DNA of 64,000 nt, taken from the NCBI RefSeq assembly GCF_014654365.1, contig NZ_BNAY01000008.1, forward strand, positions 458,352 through 522,351, written 5' to 3'. The notes beneath the pieces were generated by a model. The model made no database searches, was not told the origin of the DNA, and saw only the letters and a program-made list of their open reading frames with translations. Shown piece by piece: positions 7,922 through 16,349 of this stretch; position 1 is the first letter of the stretch, and the number at the start of each line of letters is the position of its first letter. The translations under genes and the position numbers were made by a program. Source of the DNA: Amycolatopsis oliviviridis (GTDB taxonomy: Bacteria; Actinomycetota; Actinomycetes; Mycobacteriales; Pseudonocardiaceae).

Positions 7922-9178
7922 GTGGCCAGCAGCGACAGACCCCAGACGACACGCACCGAGTGGTGGCGCGTCGACACGGCTGTGTTGCATGCCCGCAAGC
8001 AGGAACTGGAGGTCCTCAAGCGTCAACTGGATGCGGAGCAGAACGCGATCCTCGCGGAGATCAACATTCGCGGGGTGCGGGGATGCAGCGGGCATTCGAC
8101 GTTGGCGGCGATGATCTACGAAGACTTCCACGTGACAGACAAGGAAGCCAAAGACCGTGCGGATCGGGTCCTGGCGTTGTATCCCGGTCCGTCGATCGGT
8201 GGAGATCCTGCCCCGCCTTTGGCGCCTCTGACCGCTGAGGCTTCGGCGGAGGGGGCGATCGGTGGTTCGCAGATCGACGCCATCATCCGCACTCTCGCCC
8301 GGATCCCGTCGTGGGTACCGGAGGAGGAGGTGCGGGGCGGGGAGAAGATCCTCGTCGACCTGGCTCGCCATGCCGGGCCGCGGAGCATCGCCCGGGCCGG
8401 GCGACGGCTGCTGGACAAGCTCGATCCGGACGGGAAAGAGCCGCGCAACGAGGACCCGAAGGATGTCCGACCGGAGTTGCGGTTCGTCAAGCACCGCGAC
8501 GGAACCCTCGGCTTGAAGGGAACCTTGGATCTGGAAACGTATGCGCGGTTGAAGTCCGATCTCGACCCGATGGCCAAGCCGCACAAGGCCATCGACGGAG
8601 TCCGGGATTCCCGTACCCAGGACGAGCGGTACGGGGATGCCTTCACCGACTACGTACGGCTCAAGACCACCAGCCGAAACCTTCCCGGCCAAGCCGGAGA
8701 GGCCACGCACATCCTCGTCACCATGTCGTATGAGGACCTGATCAACGACCTCGGCGAAGCACACCTGGACCTGGCGGGTCCGATCAGCGCCACCGACGCC
8801 CGCATCCTCGCCTGCGACGCCCGCGTCCGACCAGGCGTCCTCGGCACCGCGGGCGAACCCCTCGACATCGGCCGCTCAAAACGAACAGTGTCGCTAGCTC
8901 AGAAGTACGCACTGACCATCCGCGACGGAGGCTGCGCCTTCCCGGGGTGCGACATGCCGGTGCCGCGTTGCACGGCACACCACATCGTTTTCTGGCGACA
9001 CCACGGCGAAACGAAAATCGACAACCTCGTACTCCTCTGCACCAAACACCACCGGCTGATCCACCACAGCGAATGGAAAGTCCACATCGCCCAAGACGGA
9101 CTCCCCGAATTCACCGCGCCCGCCTACCTCGACCCGACAGGAGAGCCCCGCCGCAACACCATGCACCTACGGACATAG
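7922..9178 (+). CDS. DUF222 / HNH endonuclease (13E12-repeat type)
   Basis: 418 residues: an N-terminal DUF222 helical domain (about 1-300) and a C-terminal HNH nuclease domain with CAFPGCDMPVPRCTAHHI and a later LCTKHHRLIHH, giving paired Cys zinc ligands and the H-N-H core. Proteins of this class are numerous and multicopy in actinobacteria, often linked to mobile or repeat-rich regions; their role is not established. GTG 7922 is the likely start, without a clear ribosome site. The C-terminus converges on the flavin monooxygenase with only 6 bases between. A second, different member lies at the right edge (63260-64000). Confidence 0.85.
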   Translation: MASSDRPQTTRTEWWRVDTAVLHARKQELEVLKRQLDAEQNAILAEINIRGVRGCSGHSTLAAMIYEDFHVTDKEAKDRADRVLALYPGPSIGGDPAPPLAPLTAEASAEGAIGGSQIDAIIRTLARIPSWVPEEEVRGGEKILVDLARHAGPRSIARAGRRLLDKLDPDGKEPRNEDPKDVRPELRFVKHRDGTLGLKGTLDLETYARLKSDLDPMAKPHKAIDGVRDSRTQDERYGDAFTDYVRLKTTSRNLPGQAGEATHILVTMSYEDLINDLGEAHLDLAGPISATDARILACDARVRPGVLGTAGEPLDIGRSKRTVSLAQKYALTIRDGGCAFPGCDMPVPRCTAHHIVFWRHHGETKIDNLVLLCTKHHRLIHHSEWKVHIAQDGLPEFTAPAYLDPTGEPRRNTMHLRT

Positions 9179-9184
9179 GCCGAC

Positions 9185-10381
9185 TCAGCGGCTCCGGAGT
9201 ACCGTGCCCTGCTTCAGATTCGTCACCAGCGCCGTCGACTTGCCCGTGACGGCGGTCGCGAGTGTGCGTTCGAGTCCCGGAAGCTTCGCCACGCGGAGGA
9301 AGACCCGGCGCGCCTGAAGCAGGAGGCGGTTCGCGGGCAGGAACCATCGCGCGCCCCGGCGGGCGACCTGCTGCTTCTCCGTGACCACCGGGCGGACCAG
9401 CTTTTCGTACTCGGCGAACGCGGCTTCGATCGACGGCGTCCGGGCGAGTTGTTCGGCCAGCACGAAAGCGCCCGCGATCCCCAGCGAAGCGCCCTGACCG
9501 GCGAGGAGTGAGACGGCGTAACAGGAATCGCCGACCAGGACGACCCGGCCGCGGTGCCACGACGGCATCTCGATCTGCGCGACCTGGTCGTAGTACACCT
9601 CGTCGGCCGGCGGGCAGAGATCGAGCGCCTTGGGCACAGCCCAGCCCAGTGAACCGTAAGTCGCCCGCAACGCCGTGCGCGCGTCGTCCGGCAGCGCCGG
9701 GTCCGTCGCGCGGTGCACGGCGAACGCCGCGAGCTTGCCGTCGCGGAGACCGTAGAAACCCATCTGCATCCCGACGGTGTCGGTCAGGCAGAACCGCTCC
9801 CCCACCCGGGCACGGATCTCCTCGTCCTCGAAGACGAACGCCGCCGTATGGAACCCGAGGTAACGCAGGAACCTTTCCTCGTCACCGAAAACCAGCCGCC
9901 GCACGGTCGAATGGATCCCGTCGGCTCCGACCAGCAGATCGGCTTCGACCACCTCACCGTCCACCAAGGTGATCCGCGCCCGGTCACCGAGATCCTCGAC
10001 ACCGGTGACCCCGGCACCGAACCGGACCTCCACCGTGGCCGGAAGGTCCGTGCGCAGCACCCGCTCCAGATCAGGCCGCATGATGCTGCACAGCTTGCCC
10101 CGCAACGACTTGGCGAACTGGACGTAGTCGATCGCCGCCCGACGGCGACCGCGGTCGTCCAGCAAACTCGCTTCGTCCACCTGGTACGACACGTCTTCGA
10201 CCTGCGACAGCAGGCCCATCTCCTCGACCGCGTCGAACCCGGGGCCGAAGAAATCGATCATGTAACCCTGCTCGCGCGGCCCCGCCGCTCGTTCCAGCAC
10301 CACGACTTCGACGCCCAGCGTCGCGAGCCGGTGCGCCAGCGCCAGTCCGGTGATCCCGGCACCGCAGATCGCCACCTTCAT
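9185..10381 (-). CDS. FAD-dependent monooxygenase (PHBH/PheA-TfdB class)
   Basis: 398 residues with the three marks of flavoprotein hydroxylases: GAGITGLALA near the N-terminus (FAD ADP moiety), the DG motif GADGIHSTVRR near residue 160, and the GD motif VVLVGDSCYAV near 290. Such enzymes hydroxylate or epoxidise aromatic or polyketide-like compounds with NAD(P)H and O2. The long C-terminal tail (VTEKQQVARRGARWFLPAN) is typical of Tet(X)-like actinobacterial members. ATG 10381 has GGGAGGA about 7 bases upstream. It follows the TetR gene by 20 bases and probably forms its target operon, suggesting detoxification or a modified metabolite. Confidence 0.88.
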   Translation of the reverse strand: MKVAICGAGITGLALAHRLATLGVEVVVLERAAGPREQGYMIDFFGPGFDAVEEMGLLSQVEDVSYQVDEASLLDDRGRRRAAIDYVQFAKSLRGKLCSIMRPDLERVLRTDLPATVEVRFGAGVTGVEDLGDRARITLVDGEVVEADLLVGADGIHSTVRRLVFGDEERFLRYLGFHTAAFVFEDEEIRARVGERFCLTDTVGMQMGFYGLRDGKLAAFAVHRATDPALPDDARTALRATYGSLGWAVPKALDLCPPADEVYYDQVAQIEMPSWHRGRVVLVGDSCYAVSLLAGQGASLGIAGAFVLAEQLARTPSIEAAFAEYEKLVRPVVTEKQQVARRGARWFLPANRLLLQARRVFLRVAKLPGLERTLATAVTGKSTALVTNLKQGTVLRSR

Positions 10382-10401
10382 CGGAATTCCTCCCTTTCGG
10401 T

Positions 10402-10965
10402 TCAGCCGACCAGCCTGCGCAGGACCGCGTAGGGCACCTCGTGAACGGACTCCGGTTCGAGCGCGCGATGCAGCAGAAGCCCGTCCACCGCGGCGAAAAG
10501 CACCGCGGCCGTGCCCTCGGCGTCGGCAACCCCACGCTCCGCCAGCCAGGCGCCGAACCTGGCACGCAGATCCGCGAGGAGCTCGCGAATGCCCTGCCGC
10601 AAGGTGTCGTCGCGGGTCGCGGCCAGGTAGGCCTCGGCGAACAGCAACGACATCGGATCGGTGCCGGAGTACTCGCCGACCGACGCCAGCAGCGCGTCCA
10701 CGGCTTCCGCCGGCGTCTCGACGGTTTCGAGCGCCGGTTCGAAAGCACCGGCGACCTCGCGCATCGCCCCCAGGACGGCCTCGATCATCAAGGCCTGCAA
10801 CGAGGGGAAGTGATAGTGCACGACGCTCGGCGTGACACCCGCGCGTTCGGCGAGGATCCGCGTACTGACCGCGGACCAGCCGAGTTCGGGCACCAGCGTG
10901 ACCGCGGCTTCGAGCAACCGCCGCCGGGCGACCTGACCACGTTCCGCGGCCGGAGAAGCTGCCAC
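10402..10965 (-). CDS. TetR-family transcriptional regulator
   Basis: 187 residues with an N-terminal TetR helix-turn-helix (RRRLLEAAVTLVPELGWSAV, then AERAGVTPSVVHYHF) and a helical ligand domain. It is the first gene of a two-gene minus-strand operon with the flavin monooxygenase and is presumably autoregulatory. In the 155-base gap upstream, TCGT (10984-10987) and ACGA (10993-10996) form a weak interrupted dyad that could be its operator. No inducer can be inferred. Confidence 0.85.
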   Translation of the reverse strand: MAASPAAERGQVARRRLLEAAVTLVPELGWSAVSTRILAERAGVTPSVVHYHFPSLQALMIEAVLGAMREVAGAFEPALETVETPAEAVDALLASVGEYSGTDPMSLLFAEAYLAATRDDTLRQGIRELLADLRARFGAWLAERGVADAEGTAAVLFAAVDGLLLHRALEPESVHEVPYAVLRRLVG

Positions 10966-11120
10966 CGTCGCCTCCTAGGGCGTTCGTCCTGTACGACTGC
11001 CCTGATCGTATGCCCTGTTTCGCCGGACGCGCAAACTCGGTGGTCACGCGTCAAAAATGACCTCTTTCGCCATCGGCGCCGCCGTCAGGCTTGCTCCTCC
11101 GAAGCCACTTTGGAGGACAC

Positions 11121-11309
11121 ATGGTCTCGAAACCCCGCGTAGCGCTGGGAATGCTCATCTTGGCCGCACTGGCGGGCGGGCTCCTCGCGTTGCTCATCTC
11201 GCTCGACGTGGGTGCCTTCTGGGCCAAGACGCTGCCGCTCGCCTTCCTGGTCGGCGCGGCCACCGTCGCCCAGTCCCTCGGCCTGTTCAACAAGAAAGAC
11301 AGCGCCTAG
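11121..11309 (+). CDS. Small two-helix membrane protein, function unknown
   Basis: 62 residues from ATG 11121, which has an ideal GGAGG seven bases upstream. Two hydrophobic segments (about residues 6-26 and 32-52) leave a short KKDS tail. There is no family I recognise. It is followed after 36 bases by another membrane protein gene on the same strand. Confidence 0.6.
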   Translation: MVSKPRVALGMLILAALAGGLLALLISLDVGAFWAKTLPLAFLVGAATVAQSLGLFNKKDSA

Positions 11310-11345
11310 GGACCGGTCCCCTCGCTCGCCGCTACCGTCCTGCCC

Positions 11346-11840
11346 GTGACCGAGCTAGGCGCCTACGTCGAACGCTTCGAGACGAACACGCGCAGCCGCG
11401 CGCTCCGGGGTATGGCCGCGATGCTGATCGGCGCGCCGATCGCCGTCGCCGGGGTCTTCCTGTTCGTGATGAACGACAAGGCGGGGGTTTCCGGCGGGGA
11501 GACGTTCATCGGCCTCTTCATCGGCTGCGGCCTGGGGCTGGCGCTGATGGGCGCCTGGGCTTGCTGGCAGGCGGTCGGCAAGCGCGGCGAGGCCTTCACC
11601 TTGTACGAGCAGGGATTCGTGCACACCTGGCGGAAGTCCACCACCATCGTGCCGTGGACCGCAGTCGAGGTAGCCATCGACCACACCAGGAAGAACGTCT
11701 TCGCCAAGGCGCTCGGCGGCGACGTCGGCTGCCTCGTAAAACTCACCGACGGCCGGAAGATCCTCATCAACGGGTTCACCGAGGGAGCCGCCCTGTTGAC
11801 CCACAGTATCTTCGAGGCCGTCGGACGACGACCCGGCTGA
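11346..11840 (+). CDS. Membrane protein with PH-like cytoplasmic domain (DUF6585-like), unknown function
   Basis: 164 residues from GTG 11346. Two transmembrane helices (about 22-44 and 53-75) are followed by a beta-rich domain (GEAFTLYEQGFVHTWRKSTT, IVPWTAVEVAI, VKLTDGRKILINGFTEGAAL) resembling small actinobacterial membrane proteins with a PH-like fold. The three genes 11121-12591 lie in the same direction with short gaps and may be co-transcribed. The domain assignment is from pattern recognition only. Confidence 0.6.
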   Translation: MTELGAYVERFETNTRSRALRGMAAMLIGAPIAVAGVFLFVMNDKAGVSGGETFIGLFIGCGLGLALMGAWACWQAVGKRGEAFTLYEQGFVHTWRKSTTIVPWTAVEVAIDHTRKNVFAKALGGDVGCLVKLTDGRKILINGFTEGAALLTHSIFEAVGRRPG

Positions 11841-11898
11841 GCCGCGGCAACCTTCCGGCCCCGCCGCGCGTTCTCCCCAGAACGGGGAGGAGACCGCC

Positions 11899-12591
11899 AT
11901 GGAGATCATCGTCGCGAACGAACTGGGCGTCCGCGCCGTGGTGCTGACCCTGCGCGCCAAGGGATCGGCGCTCTGCTTCCGGCTGTTCCCCATGGTGCAC
12001 ATCGGCACGCAGTCCTACTTCGACACCGTGCGGCGACAGGCCGACGCCTGCGACGTGGTCGTGGCCGAGGGTGTCGGTGACGCGAAATCGGTGTCGCGGC
12101 TGACGGCGAGCTACCGGCTCGCGGCGCGGAACAAACGCCTCGGACTCGTGGTGCAGGACCTGAAGGCCGACTCGTTCACCGTGCCGACCATCCGCCCGGA
12201 TCTCGACGGCCCGGAGTTCTCCGAGGGCTGGCGCCGGGTCCCGCTCGGGGACAGGCTGATGATGTCGCTCCTGGCGCCGACGCTGGGCATGTTCCTGCGT
12301 GGCTTCGGGACGCGCGGGATGCTGGCGCGGTTCCTGACCGTCGACGACGAGGACGATTTCCGGGCCGAATCGGCCGAAGCCATGCCCGAATTCGACGACC
12401 TGATCGGCGGCAGCCGCGACAAACTCCTCGTGGACGCGCTGGCCGGCCTCCACGAACAGCGGCGGCACGAGCCGGGGACGGTCGGCGTGGTGTACGGCGC
12501 CGAGCACATGCGCGCGGTCGTCCGCGAACTCCGCACCCGGTTCGGTTACGTCGTGCGGGACGCGGAGTACGTCACCGTGTTCAGCCTCTGA
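11899..12591 (+). CDS. TraB/PrgY/GumN (TIKI)-like putative metalloprotease-fold protein
   Basis: 230 residues. Three motifs match the TraB/TIKI superfamily: a His motif near the N-terminus (FPMVHIGTQSYF, His34), an acidic motif (VVVAEGVG, Glu57) and a C-terminal GxxH (VGVVYGAEHMRAVV). The family includes the Wnt-cleaving TIKI proteases and bacterial pheromone-shutdown PrgY; bacterial cytosolic members are uncharacterised. No signal peptide or membrane helix is evident apart from a weak hydrophobic stretch near residues 118-133. RBS GGGGAGGAG precedes ATG 11899. Confidence 0.6.
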   Translation: MEIIVANELGVRAVVLTLRAKGSALCFRLFPMVHIGTQSYFDTVRRQADACDVVVAEGVGDAKSVSRLTASYRLAARNKRLGLVVQDLKADSFTVPTIRPDLDGPEFSEGWRRVPLGDRLMMSLLAPTLGMFLRGFGTRGMLARFLTVDDEDDFRAESAEAMPEFDDLIGGSRDKLLVDALAGLHEQRRHEPGTVGVVYGAEHMRAVVRELRTRFGYVVRDAEYVTVFSL

Positions 12592-12609
12592 CGAGAGGTC
12601 CTTTGTGGA

Positions 12610-13566
12610 CTACACACGCGCGGGCGCGAAGGTCCGGCGATAGTCCTGCGGGGACACCCCGACCACCTTGTGGAAATGGTGGCGCAGCAGGGCTCCGGAG
12701 CCGAAGCCGCACCGGCGCGCGACCTCGTCGATGCCCATCGACGTCTCCTCCAGCAAAGACCTCGCGTGCAGCACCCGCTGGGTGGACAGCCATCGATGCG
12801 GCGTGGTGCCGGTCTCGGCGACGAACTTGCGCGCGAACGTGCGCTCCGACATCCGCGCGCGTCGGGCGAGGTCGGCGACGGGGTGATCGTGGGCGATGGT
12901 GTCGAGCATCCAGGTGAGCACCGGCTGGAGACTGTCGCCGGTGCACTCGGGAATCGGCACCTCGACGAACTGGCGCTGCCCGCCTTCCCGTTGCGGTGGC
13001 ACCACCATGCGCCGGGCGATGGCGGTGGCCGCGGCGGATCCGAGTTCGCGCCGGATGAGATGCAGGCAGGCATCGATGCCGGCGGCCGTCCCGGCGCTGG
13101 TGATGATGTCGCCGTCGTCGACGAACAGGACGTCCGGGTCCAGCAGGGCCTGGGGGAACCGCTTGCGGAACCGATCGCTGTGCCGCCAGTGGTTCGTGCA
13201 CCGCCGTTCGTCGAGCAGCCCCGCGGCGCCCAGCACGAACGCGCCGGTGCACACCGAGAGCAGGGTGGCGCCGCGCGCCGAGGCCGCGCGAAGCGCTTCG
13301 AGCACCGCGGGCGGGTACTCGTCACGCACGTCGCAGGCGGGGACGACGACGAGGTCCGCGTCCTCTGTCGCTTCGAGGCCGTGTTCCGGGGTCACCTTGA
13401 CACCGTGACCGAGACTGAGCGGCTTTCCCGCCACCTCCCCGCATACGCGGAAGTCGAGCAACGGCACTCCGTCGTCGGTCCGGTCGTAACCGAACACCTC
13501 GCAGACGACGCCGAACTCGAAGGGGGCGAAGTCGTCCAGCAGCACCACGGCGACGCTCTTCAACAT
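12610..13566 (-). CDS. GlxA-family regulator (DJ-1/PfpI sensor plus AraC-type DNA-binding domain)
   Basis: 318 residues: an N-terminal DJ-1/PfpI-like domain (VAVVLLDDFAPFEFGVVCEV, with the nucleophile-elbow-like LLSVCTGAFVLGAAGLL) and a C-terminal AraC double helix-turn-helix (LARRARMSERTFARKF and IDEVARRCGFGSGALLRHHF). This is the architecture of AdpA, GlxA and related activators, though at 318 residues it is shorter than AdpA. ATG 13566 was chosen; ATG 13578 is four codons upstream and equally open. The divergent gap to the 47-residue gene contains two AdpA-like boxes and one perfect dyad, suggesting autoregulation. Confidence 0.85.
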   Translation of the reverse strand: MLKSVAVVLLDDFAPFEFGVVCEVFGYDRTDDGVPLLDFRVCGEVAGKPLSLGHGVKVTPEHGLEATEDADLVVVPACDVRDEYPPAVLEALRAASARGATLLSVCTGAFVLGAAGLLDERRCTNHWRHSDRFRKRFPQALLDPDVLFVDDGDIITSAGTAAGIDACLHLIRRELGSAAATAIARRMVVPPQREGGQRQFVEVPIPECTGDSLQPVLTWMLDTIAHDHPVADLARRARMSERTFARKFVAETGTTPHRWLSTQRVLHARSLLEETSMGIDEVARRCGFGSGALLRHHFHKVVGVSPQDYRRTFAPARV

Positions 13567-13581
13567 GGCCCGGAGCATAGC

Positions 13582-13630
13582 TGGCAGGATTTTGACGCAC
13601 AACGACAGAACTGCCACTTTTGGCAGGATC
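13582..13630. promoter_or_regulatory. AdpA-like operator boxes between the GlxA-type regulator and the small membrane gene
   Basis: TGGCAGGATT at 13582-13591 and TGGCAGGATC at 13621-13630 each match the published AdpA consensus TGGCSNGWWY in all but the S position. CTGCCA (13611-13616) with TGGCAG (13621-13626) also makes a perfect inverted repeat with a 4-base spacer. All lie in the 87-base divergent promoter region. Confidence 0.55.
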
Positions 13631-13653
13631 TCAAGCGGCGCAAACTTACTGCC

Positions 13654-13797
13654 ATGACCGCAATCATCGTCACCCTCGCCCTGATCGCCCTCGTCACCTA
13701 CCTCCTGGAGCGCAACCACACCCGGCAAGGCCGCCCCGACGTCGCCGGTGGCGATCCGCTCTACCAGCCCTTCTGGCGGGGAGGCGCCACCGTCTGA
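13654..13797 (+). CDS. Small single-pass membrane protein, function unknown
   Basis: 47 residues: one N-terminal transmembrane helix (residues 2-18) followed by a short charged and aromatic tail (LERNHTRQGRP, then PLYQPFWRGG). ATG 13654 lies directly downstream of the AdpA-like boxes and diverges from the regulator gene, so it is a likely target. Codon use is normal for the window. There is no database-style family I can name. Confidence 0.5.
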   Translation: MTAIIVTLALIALVTYLLERNHTRQGRPDVAGGDPLYQPFWRGGATV

Positions 13798-13940
13798 ACA
13801 CCATCGGGTACCCACGGTTTCGGCGGCACGGTGTCACGAGCGACACGTTCGCCGCCGAGACCGGCGACGCGGCCCCCATCCCCCGAGGTCAAGACCATGA
13901 TCTCCGGTTTAAACCTCTTCGCCCGCATTTTCTGCCGGTT

Positions 13941-13954
13941 ACCAGTTTTCTGGT
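13941..13954. promoter_or_regulatory. Short inverted repeat upstream of the BCCT transporter
   Basis: ACCAG and CTGGT separated by TTTT lie about 75 bases before the transporter start. It may be an operator or a weak terminator for the small gene upstream. The rest of 13798-14026 shows no gene. Confidence 0.3.
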
Positions 13955-14026
13955 TAGGGTGCAGTGGTGCAAACGGGTTAACTCGGGCGGAAGGAGATCG
14001 CGCCGTCATCGGCGCGGGGCTGAAAC

Positions 14027-15775
14027 ATGAGTTCGCAGGACGGTAAACAAGCGGAAGAAGAGGCAGTCGCGGAGTCCGCGACCGACCTCGCCAACGCACC
14101 GGACACGACAGGTCCGGGCCACCCGCCCGATGAGCACGTCCCCCTCGACCTCGCAGCCGACCGCCCCGCCGAGACCGACCGGACCGTTTTCGGTGTCGCG
14201 GCGATACTCGCGCTCGCGATCATCGTCTGGGGCGTGCTCGCCCCGGACAGCCTCGCGAGTGTCTCGTCGACCCTGTTGAACGACGCCGTGATCCCTTACG
14301 GCGGTTGGGCTTTCGTGCTGACCGCCAGCGGTTTCGTGCTGTTCGCGGTCTGCCTGGCGATCAGCCGTTACGGCCGGATCCCGCTGGGCGGGGACAAGGA
14401 ACTGCCCGAATTCCGGACGTCGTCGTGGATCGCGATGATGTTCAGCGCCGGCATGGGCATCGGCCTGATGTTCTTCGGCGTCTACGAACCCGTCTCCCAC
14501 CTCGCGAGCCCGCCCCCGGGTACCGCGGCCCCGAACTCCGACGAAGCCGTCCACACCGCGATGGCGACGACGTTGTTCCACTGGACCGTCCACCCGTGGG
14601 CGATCTACGCCGTCGTCGGCCTCGCGATCGCCTACAGCACCTTCAGGAAGGGCCGCAGCCAGCTGATCAGTTCGGTGTTCGCGCCGCTGATCGGCAAACG
14701 GCGCACCGAAGGCCCGCTGGGCAAGGCGATCGACATCATGGCGATCTTCGCCACCCTGTTCGGTTCAGCCGCTTCCCTCGGCCTCGGCGCGCTCCAGGTC
14801 GGTGGCGGCATGGGCGCCGTCGGCTGGATCGACAGCCCCGGCCGCGGCCTGCTGGTCGCGATCATCGCGATCCTCACCATCGCGTTCATCGCTTCGGCGG
14901 TGTCCGGGGTGGCCAAGGGGATCCAGTGGCTGTCCAACATCAACATGGTGCTCGCCGCGGTGCTCGCGGTGTTCGTGCTGGTGGTCGGGCCGACCGTGCT
15001 GATCCTCAACATCGTGCCGGGCGCGATCGGCGACTACTTCCGTGAACTGGCGGAGATGTCCGGCCGCACCGGGATGACCGGCGGCGACGAGATGCAGACG
15101 TGGCTCGGCGGCTGGACGGTCTTCTACTGGGCGTGGTGGATCTCGTGGACGCCCTTCGTCGGCATGTTCATCGCGCGGATCTCCCGCGGTCGCACCATCC
15201 GGCAGTTCATCTTCGGCGTCATCGCGATCCCGAGTGTCGTGAGCCTGATCTGGTTCGCGATCTTCGGCGGCGCGGCGATCAGCAGGCAACGGGCCGGGAC
15301 GGACATCGCGGGCGCGGGCAGCGCCGAGTCGGCGACGTTCAAACTCCTGGAAACCCTGCCGTGGTTCGTCCCGATCGCGATCCTGGTGATGCTCCTGGTG
15401 TCCATCTTCTTCGTCTCCGGCGCGGACGCGGCGTCGGTGGTGATGGGCACCTTGTCGCAGCGCGGAAGCGTGCATCCGAGCAAGAGCGTGGTCATCTTCT
15501 GGGGTGTCCTGATGGGCGCCGTCGCGGCGGTGATGCTGCTCGTCGGCGGGGACAAGGCGCTGACCGGCCTGCAGAATCTCACGATCCTGATCGCGGTGCC
15601 GTTCGTCTTCGTCATGGTCGGGTTGTGCGTATCGGTCTGGAAGGACCTGCGCAACGACCCGCTGATGAAGCAGGAAGACGCGATGATGCTGTCGCTGAAG
15701 GAATTGCACGAGGAACGCACCAACGGCCACGGACGCCGTCGCACCATCCTCGGACGCTCGAAACACCGCACCTAA
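14027..15775 (+). CDS. BCCT-family betaine/choline/carnitine transporter
   Basis: 582 residues with about 12 transmembrane helices and a polar N-terminal tail of some 45 residues. Diagnostic motifs are FSAGMGIGLMFFGVYEP (the glycine-rich substrate and sodium helix) and the Trp-rich segment FYWAWWISWTPFVGMFIARI that builds the aromatic cage for quaternary ammonium compounds, followed by SRGRTIRQF. BCCT carriers import glycine betaine or related osmolytes with sodium or protons. The C-terminal tail is basic (HGRRRTILGRSKHR), as in osmosensing members. It converges on the AhpD-like gene and shares a long hairpin with it. Confidence 0.92.
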   Translation: MSSQDGKQAEEEAVAESATDLANAPDTTGPGHPPDEHVPLDLAADRPAETDRTVFGVAAILALAIIVWGVLAPDSLASVSSTLLNDAVIPYGGWAFVLTASGFVLFAVCLAISRYGRIPLGGDKELPEFRTSSWIAMMFSAGMGIGLMFFGVYEPVSHLASPPPGTAAPNSDEAVHTAMATTLFHWTVHPWAIYAVVGLAIAYSTFRKGRSQLISSVFAPLIGKRRTEGPLGKAIDIMAIFATLFGSAASLGLGALQVGGGMGAVGWIDSPGRGLLVAIIAILTIAFIASAVSGVAKGIQWLSNINMVLAAVLAVFVLVVGPTVLILNIVPGAIGDYFRELAEMSGRTGMTGGDEMQTWLGGWTVFYWAWWISWTPFVGMFIARISRGRTIRQFIFGVIAIPSVVSLIWFAIFGGAAISRQRAGTDIAGAGSAESATFKLLETLPWFVPIAILVMLLVSIFFVSGADAASVVMGTLSQRGSVHPSKSVVIFWGVLMGAVAAVMLLVGGDKALTGLQNLTILIAVPFVFVMVGLCVSVWKDLRNDPLMKQEDAMMLSLKELHEERTNGHGRRRTILGRSKHRT

Positions 15776-15784
15776 CCCCCGGGT

Positions 15785-15845
15785 GAAGTACATGAAGGCC
15801 CCCATCCTTGCGCCTAGGTACAGGATGGGGGCCTTCATGTACTTC
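15785..15845. terminator. Perfect 24-bp hairpin between convergent genes
   Basis: Arms 15785-15808 and 15822-15845 are exact complements with a 13-base loop; the core reads ATGAAGGCCCCCAT. It starts 9 bases after the BCCT stop and its right arm overlaps the stop codon of the AhpD-like gene, so it can terminate both strands. The same ATGAAGG(G)GCC core recurs in the longer palindrome at 42616-42672. Confidence 0.75.
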
Positions 15846-16320
15846 AGAGAGCGGCGAACTGGCCTGCCTTGTAGTCGCCGGCGGGCTGCCGGGTGATGAC
15901 GTTCAGCCGGTTGAAGGCGTTGATGAGCGCGATCTGGGTCACCAGCGCCAAAAGCTGCTCGTCGTCGTAGTGCTTGGCGGCCGCTTCCCAGGCCTCGTCG
16001 GTGACACCGGCGCTGTCGGCGATCCGGCAGCCCTGCTCGGTGAGTTCCAGCGCGGCGCGTTCGGCCTCGGTGAAGACCGTCGCCTCCCGCCACGCCGCGA
16101 CCAGATTCAGCCGGGTCGACGTCTCCCCCGCCGCCGCGGCCTCCTTGGTGTGCATGTCCAGGCAGCCCGAGCAGCCGTTGATCTGGCTGGCCCGGATGTT
16201 CACCAATTCCCTTGTCGCAGCGGGAAGTTCGGTGCCTTCGAGCACCCTGCCCGCCGCGACGAGGTGCTTCACCAGCTTCGGTGCGAGAGCGGTCTTGAAG
16301 ACTTCCAGCCTTGCCTGCAT
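15844..16320 (-). CDS. AhpD-like / carboxymuconolactone decarboxylase family protein
   Basis: 158 residues with the redox centre GCSGCLDMH (CxxCxxxH) of AhpD-type alkylhydroperoxidase helpers, preceded by the conserved Glu of RELVNIRASQ. The family detoxifies peroxides or acts as thiol-dependent redox partners. It lies 29 bases after the ECF41 sigma factor gene and is co-directional; this pairing is the standard context of ECF41 sigma factors. GGAGAAAT lies just upstream of ATG 16320. Confidence 0.88.
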   Translation of the reverse strand: MQARLEVFKTALAPKLVKHLVAAGRVLEGTELPAATRELVNIRASQINGCSGCLDMHTKEAAAAGETSTRLNLVAAWREATVFTEAERAALELTEQGCRIADSAGVTDEAWEAAAKHYDDEQLLALVTQIALINAFNRLNVITRQPAGDYKAGQFAAL

Positions 16321-16349
16321 GGGATTTCTCCTTCTCGTCCGTAGTTCAC

